From: Macrostomum hystrix
Lineage: Eukaryota > Platyhelminthes > Macrostomidae
Assembly (NCBI GenBank): GCA_950097015.1
Contig: CATNEN010000003.1
Span: forward strand, 7,218,001-7,282,000
Reading direction: 5' to 3'
DNA: 64,000 nucleotides
The notes below the pieces were generated by a model, which searched no databases, was not told the origin of the DNA, and was given only the letters and a program-made list of their open reading frames with translations. A program made the translations under genes and the position numbers. How positions within the stretch are numbered: the stretch's first letter is position 1; each line of letters opens with the position of its first letter. Below are positions 1 to 11,800 of this stretch, piece by piece.

Positions 1-1225
1 TAAATGCATAAACGTAATCTTTAGAGACAAAAGGCCTCATCGAACCAGTTAATAATGAATCTAAGCAGTCAATCACTTAATGCTTCTTTAGTAGGTTCTC
101 TGACATCATGTTACTATTTAACCCACACGAAATAAAATTAACTTACCTCTTTGTCCCCAAATCGCACTCTAATTCTTCGCACCTCATCGAATTGGTTGAA
201 CATTCGCTCTGGGTACTGCAATACCATTTCGTCGTCACGGATAGCATTTTTCTCCCGCTGGGAGCTTTGCGTCACGCGTAGCTCCTCGAAGCACTGTTGG
301 CTAGAAACCGCATCCTTGTACCACTGGGTAATGTCGGAGACATCAGCAGAGTCTTCTGGCCAATGCTGAATTTCCGCTTTCGAACATCCGAGACTGATTG
401 TCTGAGAATATTCCTGGACTTGAGCACCATGAATCGCTAGAACGTCGCCCACAGACCAGTCATTCACTTGGGCAGTAGAGCTGGACCAAAATGTGCACGA
501 CACGGAGGACCCAGACTGATCAACAAGCGTCACTTTCGCCAGGTTGACAAGTTTTCCGGAACCGGTTTTAACTTCCGTTGGTTTCTGGACAGCAGAAATC
601 GTGCCATAGACGTTAACATTCCTGAGATATGTGAGGCAAAGGGTGAATTTACAAGAATGCATTAACTCATTCACTAAGCAACTTCACTGACTGATTTAAA
701 TAAGTTTTCCTAGAAATAATTGGCTAACCTAACAATTAGTGCGAATATATATTCCAAATCCTTACCATTTATTTTTAACAATTGCAACAAGTTAACTTAC
801 ATTTTCATTTCACAGTCCGAAATCTCTTTTATCTTCTTATAGCCCGGTGCACGTCGAGTGACGGTCTCGAGGGTCCTCACAATGGTTCCACTTTGGTCAA
901 TTGAAACTGTTAGCTCGTGCTCATTGTCCGTAGTGCTGTACCTGGGATCCGCCTTCTTCACCCAGCCGCCGGATATGCGGACGGCGACGCCCTCACGACA
1001 CACCTCCAGGAAAGGCTTAAGATCCTTTCCGAACACGCTTACACGTATATCGCCGGTGTCGTCACAGAGGATAAAGGAAAACACTTGGCCTGGTCCTCTT
1101 TTGCCTTCAAAGTCCTTGATTTTGGACAGCCTCATTACGAGGCCAACGATTGCAGCGTGCATCAGGCCCGGAAGCAGAGCAGAGATACACGCTTTGCTTT
1201 TCTTGGCTCCTTCGGTTGACTCCAT
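1..1225 (-). CDS. RPA1-like single-stranded DNA-binding protein (Helitron-associated type), partial
   Basis: Two exons are visible: 801-1225 and 147-621. The gene runs off the left edge after a donor (GAG|GTAAG) at 147. The start ATG is at 1225-1223; the splice AAAAT|GTAAG to CTCAG|GAATG keeps the frame. The first exon reads as RPA DNA-binding domain A: a core of GQVFSFILCDDTGDIRVSVFG type, then a glycine-rich turn before VKKADPRY. The second exon opens with NVYGTI and has the DBD-B pattern (LVDQSGSSVSCTFW, then DWSVGDVLAIHGAQV). The protein starts directly at DBD-A, so the N-terminal protein-interaction OB domain of cellular RPA70 is absent. Short RPA proteins of this sort are known as passengers of some Helitrons, where they are thought to protect single-stranded intermediates. 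Its placement on the same strand as the transposase at 8064-14641 supports that reading, but no shared transposon end was proved. Confidence 0.75.
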
Positions 1226-1961
1226 ATTGCTCGATTGATAGTTGTCAAAAATATGGATTATAAAAATTTCACTGATAAGGTCTTTACGGCTTGTGGTTTG
1301 ATAGTTTTAGCATCAAGGCCAATTGTGCCTGTCTATATTGCAGCATTTCGGACAACCCCAACTGTGATGACTCATGCCAATAGAGGGTGCCATGTAAAGA
1401 TCAATAATTAGATCTGGCTAACCAATCAGAAAGAGTTTTGTTCTAACATTTCTAATCCACCCACTGGGCTACTTGTTGTGGATTGCCTTAGCCTTTACGT
1501 TCTTTCTTTATGTACAGTGTGGGGTGTCAAAGTCGAGTGTGGTGCGACTTGTTATGTAATCTGTTTTCGACACACTTCATTCAATAATAGGACACCAAAA
1601 ACATCTTATATCTACAGTGTTATTGGGGTGCAAGTGCGGCGTGTGGCTATAATGTGGCTAAAAATAGAGGGTTTCAAGTCAGCCAATAGCAGTTGACTGC
1701 ATTCAATAAAAGTTATTTCATTAAAGTGCCACCGCAAGCCCCAACCTAGCGAGACTTTTCAGTAATCATCACAAACAGCTAAAGCCTCATGAAGCTCACC
1801 AATGAAGCCTTACCCGATTTTAACTGGAGTTGGGGTGGCCCTAAGCTGGAATTCATTTTTGACCAATAAGAAACGGGCTTTAATAAAAATGAAATGAGTT
1901 TCGTTTGGTTTGCAAGGCTTTCAAACCAATCTCGCTAATCCTTGCTTCGCATGAGTGAGCG
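1226..1961. other. spacer between divergent RPA-like and polyQ genes
   Basis: No gene was recognised. The stretch lies between two divergently oriented coding regions and probably holds the upstream region of both. Short open frames here have no recognisable domain. Confidence 0.4.
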
Positions 1962-1969
1962 TATATAAA
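1962..1969 (+). promoter_or_regulatory. TATA box of the zinc-knuckle polyQ gene
   Basis: A TATATAAA sequence within GAGCGTATATAAATAAA lies about 110 bp before the ATG at 2080. The same GAGCGTATATA core recurs before the GIMAP-like gene at 27692. Confidence 0.5.
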
Positions 1970-2079
1970 TAAACCAGAGCCTAAAATCTGAAATCTAACC
2001 TAAAATCAAGCACTATACAACGCTTACAACGTTTACAAAGTTTATTACAACGCTATACGCTAAGTTCGCTTTCGCTAAC

Positions 2080-2418
2080 ATGAAGTTTACGCAAAACGTC
2101 TTCTCCGGCGGCGACAGGCGGCGAGGCCGAAGTGGAGGCCAGCGCAGACCTATGGCCTGCTATCTCTGCGCGGGACCACACCCTGTGGCCCGCTGTCCTG
2201 TCGTCGCCGGAGTGCGGCAGCAGCAGCAGCCGCAGCAGCAGCAGCAGCAATTAGAGCAGCAACAGCTTGAGAGACTACAACATGCAACTATGCTGCGACT
2301 GCAGCAGCAGCAGCAGCTCCAGAACCAGCAGCAGCTCCAGAACCAGCAGCAGCTGCAGAACCAGCAGCAGCTCCAGAACCAGCAGCAGCTCCAGAACCAG
2401 CAGCAGCAGCAAAAATAA
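2080..2418 (+). CDS. small CCHC zinc-knuckle protein with polyQ tail
   Basis: A 112-codon frame with an ATG, a TATA box upstream and several AATAAA-like signals just after the TAA (about 2430-2485), so it has the look of a single-exon gene. Residues 1-24 are basic (arginine and glycine rich). Then follows one CCHC knuckle, CYLCAGPHPVARC (C-x2-C-x4-H-x4-C), the nucleic-acid-binding motif of retroviral-type Gag and some RNA-binding proteins. The remainder is glutamine, at first pure CAG runs and then a repeated 15-bp unit coding for LQNQQ. It faces the opposite way to the neighbouring Helitron genes. It may be a passenger gene of the element, a Gag relic, or an unrelated host gene. No further family was recognised. 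Confidence 0.55.
   Translation: MKFTQNVFSGGDRRRGRSGGQRRPMACYLCAGPHPVARCPVVAGVRQQQQPQQQQQQLEQQQLERLQHATMLRLQQQQQLQNQQQLQNQQQLQNQQQLQNQQQLQNQQQQQK
2310..2408 (+). repeat. coding CAG / 15-bp LQNQQ repeat
   Basis: Repeats of CTCCAGAACCAGCAG in frame inside the polyQ gene, following plain CAG runs from about 2215. Confidence 0.8.
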
Positions 2419-3892
2419 TATTTACTTAATAAATACTTGATAAATTACTCGATAAATAAATTATATCACTTACTGGACAAATAAAAGTTTCGTGTTGCCT
2501 TCTCTTATTTCTTACTGTAAATGAGAAACTTAATTGACACAGCTCATTGAAATGATCAATTTAGAACCTAAAAATGTATAGCCATGATTCAAACTCTTTT
2601 TTTGGCATGATTCAAACTCAGATTTGCTATGATTTATGATATTGTATTTACGAAATGAAAAAATAAATTAAAATAATCTTCAATCACTACTGACTTAAAT
2701 GACTTAAAAGAGTCAGTTCAATGCAGCTATCTCATTGTGAATGGACTTTGCAAAAGCAACTGGAGCTACATCATTCGACCTTTGGTTTGACACTTTTAAT
2801 AAAGCTAACATAGGCTATATATAGGCATGATATATGATATATATTATCATGCTAAATTCCCCCTTTCTTCTCTAGTCGCACTCCTCAGCAGACTTCTCTT
2901 TTCTTATATGCCTCAAACACATTGTCAAATCTTATTTTGAATCAAATCCTATATGACATAAAAGTCTATTTCAAATTAGATCCCGTTTTGATAGTTCAAA
3001 ATGGTTAGCTAATATCAATGGCTAATTAAGTATCAATGGAATGGATCAATTTCTAATCTCCTTCCTTTTTCTTAATGATTCCAGTTCTGATCAGATCCTA
3101 TTTCTCATCTGACCTCTTTTCTTAGTAATCCATTTTGTATCATTCTTCAATATTAAATGCATGCCTGACAATTTATCTTTTAAAATAGAATAAGGCAGGT
3201 ACCAGGTGTGCAGATTCATGAATCATGGGACTGGTCTTTGTCCACTGAAACATTTTTTGTATTTCTTCAATTGCAAAACACATTGAAAACAACAAAACAA
3301 CAACAATTGAGTGAGCATCTGACAAATTTATTATTATACAAATACATATCATTATGACGTTATAAGAAAACAAACTCCAAATGTAGAGAATTCAGTTCAA
3401 TGAAAAAAGAAAAAATTGCATTGCACCTAAAAATATTACCCACAAACAGTAAACATGATGAACTTGCAGAAGGCTCCGCCAACAAGACAGTATCATTGCA
3501 CAGTTCATTGCATTTGACTGCAAGAATAATGGTGTCAATCCTACTGCTTGTTGGCTTGCTTTACTCTGCACTGCTGGTCAGAGGCATTCACTGGGGCAAG
3601 TTAAATTCACGCACTCAACGTCACACAAAAAGCTTAGCTATCACAAGTCTCTAGGTTTGCTGAAGCTGCTTCAAACCTCTCATGGCTGCATACCCTCAGT
3701 TTTAGAGTGGAAGAACCTCTGAATCGTGAAAAAGCAGCGAACACGTTATTTCAACCACAATCTCAAGGCCCATTGATATGCAGCCAACCTGCTATATATT
3801 CACCTAATATTTACCTACATTAATTTCACTATTACTTATTAACTTTCATGGCACAACTAAATTGGGATCCGATTGTATCCGATCCTATTCTG
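2419..3892. other. AT-rich spacer with left copy of a direct repeat
   Basis: No gene was recognised. Positions 2581-2692 resemble 17425-17544 (see the repeat entries). A frame at 3400-3654 has one hydrophobic stretch but no homology that can be named, and is not called. Confidence 0.4.
2581..2692 (+). repeat. left copy of a direct repeat bracketing the Helitron block
   Basis: About two units of the 23-bp ATGATTCAAACTC repeat are followed by a stretch containing TTTGCTATGATTTATGATAT and ending ATCACTACTG. The same order occurs at 17425-17544 with few differences in the last 75 bp. Confidence 0.7.
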
Positions 3893-4525
3893 GTTTGCCT
3901 TGATCCCAATCTAGTTATGCAATGATCTCAATCTAGTTATGTGAGGATCTCAATTTAGTTATGCAATAATCCCATTTTAGTTACGCCAAAAGATCCCAAT
4001 TTAGCTAAGCAATGATCTCAGTTCTATTATGCAATGAACCCAATTTAGCTAAGCAATGATCTCAGTTCTGTTACGCCACAAACAAAATTTAGCTAAGCAA
4101 TGATCTCAGTTCTGTTATGCTATGAACCCAATTTAGCTATTGGGTTGGGAACCCAATTGGCTATTGGGAACCCAATCCGATCCTATTCTGGTTTGCCTTG
4201 ATCCCAACTCGTAGCAGAAAATTTTCATTACCTTACGGACGCCCCTCTTACTAATCATAATTCTGGTAAACAATGAATCCAATTTTCCATTCTTCAATGA
4301 TCCCATTCGTATCATGCCATGAGCCCAATTTCATTATGCGATAATTCCAATTCTGGTTTGCTATGATCCCAATTTAGTATGCAAGGATCCCAACTTAGTT
4401 ATGCCAAATGATCCCAATTACGCTAAGCAATGATCTCACTTCTGTTATGCCACAAACACAATTTAGCTAAGCAATGATCTCACTTCTGTTATGCCACAAA
4501 CACAATTTAGCTAAGCAATGATTTA
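3893..4525 (+). repeat. degenerate ~44-bp tandem repeat, left part
   Basis: Diverged copies of a unit of the type AATTTAGCTAAGCAATGATCTCAGTTCTGTTATGCCACAAA. The same unit resumes at 7763-7850, so the 31-bp array lies inside an older 44-bp array. Confidence 0.7.
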
Positions 4526-7500
4526 GGATTGATATATAAGATTCTGTGCATTTAGGATTGGGATCTAAGAGATTCTATGAATTCAGGATTGGGATCTAAG
4601 AGATTCTATGAATTTAGGATTGGGATCTAAGAGATTCTATGAATTTAGGATTGGGATCTAAGAGATTCTCTGAATTTAGCATTGGGATCTAAGAGATTCT
4701 GTGAATTTAGGATTGGGATCTAAGAGATTCTGTGAATTTAGGATTGGGATCTAAGAGATCCCATGAATTTAGGATTGGGATCTAAGAGATTCTATGAATT
4801 TAGGATTGGGATCTAAGAGATTCTATGAATTTAGGATTGGGATATAAGAGATTCTATGAATTTAGGATTGGGATCTAAGAGATTCTGTGAATTTAGGATT
4901 GGGATTCAAGAGATTCTATGAATTTATGATTGGGATCTAAGAGATTCTATGAATTTAGGATTGGGATCTAAGAGATTCTGTGAATTTAGGATTGGGATAC
5001 AAGAGATTCTATGAATTTATGATTGGGATCTCAGAGATTCTATGAATTTAGGATTGGGATCTAAGAGATTCTGTGAATTTAGGATTGGGATCTAAGAGAT
5101 TCTGTGAATTTAGGATTGGGATCTAAGAGATCTCATGAATTTAGGATTGGGATCTAAGAGATTCTATGAATTTAGGATTGGGATATAAGAGATTCTATGA
5201 ATTTAGGATTGGGATATAAGAGATTCTATGAATTTAGGATTGGGATCTAAAAGATTCTGTGAATTTAGGATTGGGATTCAAGAGATTCTATGAACTTAGG
5301 ATTGGAATCTAAGAGATTCTGTGAATTTAGCATTGGGATCTAAGAGATTCTGTGAATTTAGGATTGGGATCTAAGAGATTCTGTGAATTTAGGATTGGGA
5401 TCTAAGAGATTCTGTGAATTTAGGATTGGGATCTAAGAGATTCTGTGAATTTAGGATTGGGATCTAAGAGATTCTATGAATTTAGGATTGGGATCTAAGA
5501 GATTCTATGAATTTAGGATTGGGATCTAAGAGATTCTGTGAATTTAGGATTGGGATCTAAGAGATTCTATGAATTTAGGATTGTGATATAAGAGATTCTG
5601 TGAATTTAGGATTGGGATCTAAGAGATTCTATGAATTTAGGATTGGGATATAAGAGATTCTCTGAATTTAGCATTGGGATCTAAGAGATTCTGTGAATTT
5701 AGGATTGGGATCTAAGAGATTCTGTGAATTTAGGATTGGGATCTAAGAGATTCTATGAATTTAGGATTGGGATCTAAGAGATTCAATGAATTTAGGATTG
5801 GGATCTAAGAGATTCTGTGAATTTAGGATTGGGATCTAAGAGATTCAATGAATTTAGGATTGGGATCTAAGAGATTCTATGAGATTAGGATTGGGATCTC
5901 AGAGATTCAATGAATTTAGGATTGGGATATAAGAGATTCTATGAATTTAGCATTGGGATCTAAGAGATTCAATGAACTTAGGATTGGGATATAAGAGATT
6001 CTATGAATTTAGGATTGGGATCTAAGAGATTCTGTGAATTTAGGATTGGGATCTAAGAGATTCTGTGAATTTAGGATTGGGATCTAAGAGATTCTATGAA
6101 TTTAGGATTGGGATCTATGAGATTCTATGAATTTAGGATTGGGATATAAGAGATTCTATGAATTTAGGATTGGGATCTAAGAGATTCTGTGAATTTAGGA
6201 TTGGGATCTAAGAGATTCTGTGAATTTAGGATTGGGATCTAAGAGATTCTATGAATTTAGCATTGGGATCTAAGAGATTCTATGAATTTAGGATTGGGAT
6301 ATAAGAGATTCTATGAATTTAGGATTGGGATCTAAGAGATCCCATGAATTTAGGATTGGGATTCAAGAGATTCTATGAATTTAGGATTGGGATCTAAGAG
6401 ATTCAATGAATTTAGGATTGGGATCTAAGAGATTCTATGAGATTAGGATTGGGATCTCAGAGATTCAATGAACTTAGGATTGGGATCTAAGAGATTCTGT
6501 GAATTTAGCATTGGGATATAAGAGATTCTGTGAATTTAGGATTGGGATCTAGGAGATTCTATGAATTTAGCATTGGGATCTAAGAGATTCCATGAACTTA
6601 GGATTGGGATCTAAGAGATTCAATGAACTTAGGATTGGAATCTAAGAGATTCTGTGAATTTAGCATTGGGATCTAAGAGATTCTGTGAATTTAGGATTGG
6701 GATCTAGGAGATTCTATGAATTTAGGATTGGGATCTAAGAGATTCTATGAATTTAGGATTGGGATCTAAGAGATTCTGTGAATTTAGGATTGGGATCTAG
6801 GAGATTCTATGAATTTAGGATTGGGATCTAAGAGATTCTATGAATTTAGCATTGGGATATAAGAGATTCTGTGAATTTAGGATTGGGATCTAGGAGATTC
6901 TATGAATTTAGCATTGGGATCTAAGAGATTCCATGAACTTAGGATTGGGATCTAAGAGATTCAATGAACTTAGGATTGGAATCTAAGAGATTCTGTGAAT
7001 TTAGGATTGGGATCTAGGAGATTCTATGAATTTAGGATTGGGATCTAAGAGATTCTATGAATTTAGGATTGGGATCTAAGAGATTCTGTGAATTTAGGAT
7101 TGGGATCTAGGAGATTCTATGAATTTAGGATTGGGATCTAAGAGATTCTATGAATTTAGGATTGGGATCTAAGAGATTCTGTGAATTTAGGATTGGGATC
7201 TAAGAGATTCTGTGAATTTAGGATTGGGATCTAAGAGATTCTATGAGATTAGGATTGGGATCTCAGAGATTCAATGAACTTAGGATTGGGATCTAAGAGA
7301 TTCTGTGAATTTAGCATTGGGATCTAAGAGATTCTGTGAATTTAGGATTGGGATCTAGGAGATTCTATGAATTTAGCATTGGGATCTAAGAGATTCCATG
7401 AACTTAGGATTGGGATCTAAGAGATTCAATGAACTTAGGATTGGAATCTAAGAGATTCTGTGAATTTAGCATTGGGATCTAAGAGATTCTGTGAATTTAG

Positions 7501-7762
7501 GATTGGGATCTAGGAGATTCTATGAATTTAGGTTTGGGATCTAAGAGATTCTATGAATTTAGGATTGGGATCTAAGAGATTCTGTGAATTTAGGATTGGG
7601 ATCTAGGAGATTCTATGAATTTAGGATTGGGATCTAAGAGATTCTATGAATTTAGGATTGGGATCTAAGAGATTCTGTGAATTTAGGATTGGGATCTAAG
7701 AGATTCTGTGAATTTAGGATTGGGATCTAAGAGATTCTGTGAGTTTAGGATTGGGATCTGTT
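4520..7762 (+). repeat. 31-bp satellite array (~104 copies)
   Basis: Unit of the form TGAATTTAGGATTGGGATCT followed by AAGAGATTCTA, 31 bp, with recurring variants (CTGTG or CTATG at the junction, GCATTGGG, TCAATGAACTTAGG). Blocks of several units recur, for example around 6480-6990 and 7270-7510, pointing to higher-order duplication. Confidence 0.95.
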
Positions 7763-7850
7763 ATGCTCAGTTCTGTTATGCCACAAACACAATTTAGCTA
7801 AGCAACGATCTCAGTTCTGTTATGCAATGAACCCAATTTAGCTAATCATT
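7763..7850 (+). repeat. degenerate ~44-bp tandem repeat, right part
   Basis: Two copies of the same GCAATGATCTCAGTTCTGTT-type unit seen at 3893-4525. Confidence 0.65.
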
Positions 7851-8063
7851 TTGCCTAGGTAATCCCTGATCTCAATTCCATTATGATCCCATCTAATTTG
7901 AATTTATTAGGTGAATAAAGCAGGATTTGCCTGATATGTCTCAGCGGGCCATTTACATATCAGGATAAACTACTTGTGATCACTATTAAACACAGATACC
8001 AATGCGACACTCACAGACAAAATGACACAAGTAATACTCACTTCAATGACGCCTGGAAATCGC

Positions 8064-8828
8064 CTAATCTCCAGTGAGCACTTCTGGATACACCACGTTT
8101 CTGGTCTTGGTGCCACAGATCCGGACGCGAACATTCGCGGCGTTCTTCGCCCGTGACAGCGCCGTGTACAGCTGACCATGAGTGAAGCAACCGACAGCCA
8201 GGTCAACTCCAACGGTCTCCAGGGATTGTCCTTGTGCTTTGTGTATTGTAAGGCAGAAGCTCGGCTTCACCGGAAACTGCAGCCGCTTGAAACTCACTGG
8301 TAGATCCGCATTGTTTGGAATCAGCGGAATTCGCGGCAGCAGGATCTCGTCTCCAGTGAACTGACCGGCGGCAATCTTGCAGCGCAGCACATTATCGCCC
8401 ATCGTGAGAACGATGAGCCGTGTACCGTTGCACAGCCGCGGCGGGTTGATATTCCGAAGAAGCACCAGCGGCATGCCCACCTTGATCCTGAGCAGATAAG
8501 TTGGAAAATTCGGGGCATCCAGCTGGTTTAGCAACTCCGTCGGGAAATGCGTAGCGGCCTCCTCATCAGCCAGGCTGTCTACAGAGCGATACTCTCGCAG
8601 GCAACCCGGGAAAATGCCCAGACACGTCTCGTTGATGGCATCAACAGAGTCGTTGTACGGCGCCAGTATCGCTCGACTTGCAAAATAGTCGTCCCGCTCC
8701 GCTGATTCTTCAAACGACGGGTACACGAACTTGATCAGGTCATTCAGCGGAGCCTCTGCAGAAATCACCATCTCAGCGGGAAGGGACACCTTCTCCTCAG
8801 CATCCTGCTCGATTGTCCCGGTTCCGAT
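8064..8828 (-). CDS. Helitron exon 9: helicase C-terminal motifs and stop
   Basis: Acceptor TTCACAG|A. Carries FCLTIHKAQGQSLETVGVDL and LYTALSRAKNAANV and ends in VLTGD and a TAG at 8066-8064. Confidence 0.9.
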   Translation of the reverse strand: MGTGTIEQDAEEKVSLPAEMVISAEAPLNDLIKFVYPSFEESAERDDYFASRAILAPYNDSVDAINETCLGIFPGCLREYRSVDSLADEEAATHFPTELLNQLDAPNFPTYLLRIKVGMPLVLLRNINPPRLCNGTRLIVLTMGDNVLRCKIAAGQFTGDEILLPRIPLIPNNADLPVSFKRLQFPVKPSFCLTIHKAQGQSLETVGVDLAVGCFTHGQLYTALSRAKNAANVRVRICGTKTRNVVYPEVLTGD

Positions 8829-11800
8829 CTGTGAAAAGAAAAGCAATAAAAACATGAAACATAATATTCGCAATGATTCGCGAGAAAAAATGATTTTTAC
8901 ACCCCATTCTCACCTGCATGAGTAGCTCCGTGAACTTCTGGTACATCGCTGGCTCGGAGCTGCACAGCAGACGAATGTTTCTCGTCAAGCGATGTCGCTT
9001 GAAAAGTTTCCACAGCGAAGATCTGCAGACACACGCCATGACGCTGTTGGCGCGGGTTCCATTCACTACGACAGGCAGGAGCTGGCGGAAGTCACCGGAA
9101 CACACCAGAGTGACTCCTCCAAATGGCTTGTCCTGCTTCCGAACGTCTCGCAGACACCTGTCCACGGATTCCAGATCCTTTCGATTGGTCATGGAGATCT
9201 CGTCCCAGACAATCAGCCGAACTCTACGAAACACTTCCGCTTGCTTGGACTGCGCGCCAACAGCGCAGACATCCTTGTTGGATCGGAGCAGCCGGACTGG
9301 GATCTTGAACCTAGAGTGAAGTTGTCATAGGTAGAATCGATTAGAAACGCGACTCTATAAAATTCAGAAGCATTCCCCTAATCTAAAAAACTTACGTGGA
9401 ATGCGCAGTCTGTCCGCCTGGCAGCAGAGTCGCTGCGATTCCAGACGCCGCAACGGCCAGGGCGAGTTCACCGCGGCTGCGCACGAAGGCCAGCAAAACC
9501 TCCAGCAGGAAGGTCTTGCCAGTGCCAGCGGGCGCGTCCAGGAAGTGCAAACCGCCCGAGCCGGCCACAAGATCCGCAGTCACCGACTCGTACACCGCAA
9601 TCTGCTCCTCCGTCAGCATTGACAGTCTCGCTTCCCGGATCTCGGCCTGTTCAACCGGGTCGAACTGCATCGGTCCGACTTGAGGCGGCACGGAGGCCGC
9701 AGGCAAGCCGTACTCGGGCAGGCTGTGACCGCCCATGGAGGTCAGCATGCTCTGCAGCTCGCGCAGCGCCAGGTCGGTGATTTCCTCAGCGCTCAGATCT
9801 CGGTGGTGAAACCGCAGGTCCTCGCACAGATCCTCGGCGAATGTGCACCACAGATCGCTGCCATCCTCAGGGTTGCCCCAAATCAGAATGACAGCCAGCA
9901 GGTGCCTGAGAGCTCTCGGCATTCGCGACTGGACTGCCTCGGCTAGGCAGCGCCGCCAGTGGTCGTCTCGTTGCAGCAGACCCAGGGCCGTGCAAGCAGC
10001 CTTGGCGCTGGGACACAGCACTCCGTCCACAGTGTGCAGCGCCTCGAAGCTGGTTGGCCCTCTAACCTGCAGGAGGAGCATTCGCATATAAAACAGATCC
10101 CCTGCTCTCGGACTCACCGTGTACATTCGGGCAATGTTCGTGTTGTGCACAACACCAGGGTGGCCCTCAACTCTCGAACCCTTCTTGGCGCGGCGCCACT
10201 CCCTCTCGCTGTGGTGCCACACGAAGTAGGACGGCACCTCGGTGTACACCAGGCCTCTAGCGAATTCATCAGTGCGGCACAGCTTGAAGAAAGCCGTCAG
10301 CGTCGAATCTCTGGGCGCCCTGGCCTTTGTGCTCGCATTTTGCTCGTTGAAATACACGAGCTGCTCGTTAGACTTGTGCACGCACAATCGGATCACAGCC
10401 GGAAATCTGTTGTGCACCTGTTGTGTTTTAGTTTAAAAACCAAATTATTATTTTCCCATTCTTTGCTCCTAGCACTGCCTTGCAAACATCTATGACTTAC
10501 TTCAAAGCCCAAGATGGTATTCACGGCTTCCATTGGGCCTATGTAGCGCGCCAGCAGATACTCCTTGATCTCATTTCGCCCCTCCTTCTTGGCTTGAGTC
10601 GGAGCCTTGCTAGCTGAACCTTCCTGTCGTTCGCCATCCGCAGCCTGCTCTCCTGGCCCGCTCGGCTTCTTGTTTGCCTCGAACTTGAACGACGCCATGT
10701 CGCCGCCTTTTAGCAAGTACTTGATCACGTACTTGACCGACTTGACGGTGGCACAAACTTCAAAGTTCATGTGGCATTCGAAAAGGAGCAGCAGGCCCGG
10801 GTTGTATGGTACAACCCACCTGTATTTGTGCCAGGAAAAGAATTGCTAATTAATGATTTATGTATTCTAGCAATGGTAAATTAAACTTACAGTAAATAAA
10901 CAATTTAGCAATATAAATAAACTAAACACAAGGCTAAACTAAGTACTTTGCTTTCGTATTAAAGAATCAACCTTTCAATCAAGTCTGAAAAAACACCAAC
11001 ACCTCCTCACTCACCTGTTGTCCATGCGAATGCTGCGGCCTTTGAATAGTTTGTCCACCGTGAATCCGCCCATCTCAGGGGACAGCCTGCGATACAATGG
11101 GTAGCCAGTATCGCTGGTTAGGGTCGCCTGCTGGAACTCCTTCGGGAAGCCCTTGCTGCACTGGCCGTCCACCATGCACGGGCAGGCTGGATTTACCACG
11201 CCGCAGGGGCCATGGATCATGTGAGTCTTCACCAGCTCGTGCAGCCTCGGCTGCTGCTGTGGGTCCGGGATCTCAGCGGACACGATTTTGTCGTAGCGGT
11301 CCGGAGTCACTCTCTGTCCACTGACCAGCCAGAGCAGAAAGTGCACATGGGGGAGACCTGCGGAAGACATAAATAAATAAGTGATTCAAAGCAACGTATG
11401 ATTGCGAAATCCCTTGCATAAAAATATGGATAGCTAAACCTGGAATGTATAGCAATGCAATCCTTGAACTCAAAAGTCTGTAATTACAGAAAGAAAATTG
11501 AAACCGCAAATCGCTCACTTACCGCGCTTCTGATACTCCAGAGAGCAAACATGTGCGGCCTCCTTTCCAAAGCGCTTCCTCAGCTCGGCAAGCAGAGCCT
11601 TCTTCTTCAGCTCGAAAACGCGCGTGACAATATCCGGCCGGTCCTCAGGTCGCTGTCCAGGTAGCAGCTGTGCGCTGATTTCCGTCCACTTAGGGTTGCA
11701 CGTCGCCGTGACAAACAGGTCCGGCTTGCCAAACTTTTGTACGTAGGTCATGGCGTCTTGCAGCCTCTCCATCAGGTACCTTGGCCCGCCAACGAAGCTG

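Noticed and set aside
3400-3654. 84-codon frame with a hydrophobic segment
   Set aside because: No promoter, family or splice support; hydrophobic runs are common by chance in AT-rich DNA.
4520-7762. Telomere-like repeat (TTTAGGATTGGG)
   Set aside because: The 31-bp unit has no short telomeric period and lies internally.
3893-7850. Possible CRISPR array
   Set aside because: Units are directly abutting with no spacers, in a eukaryotic context; a satellite.
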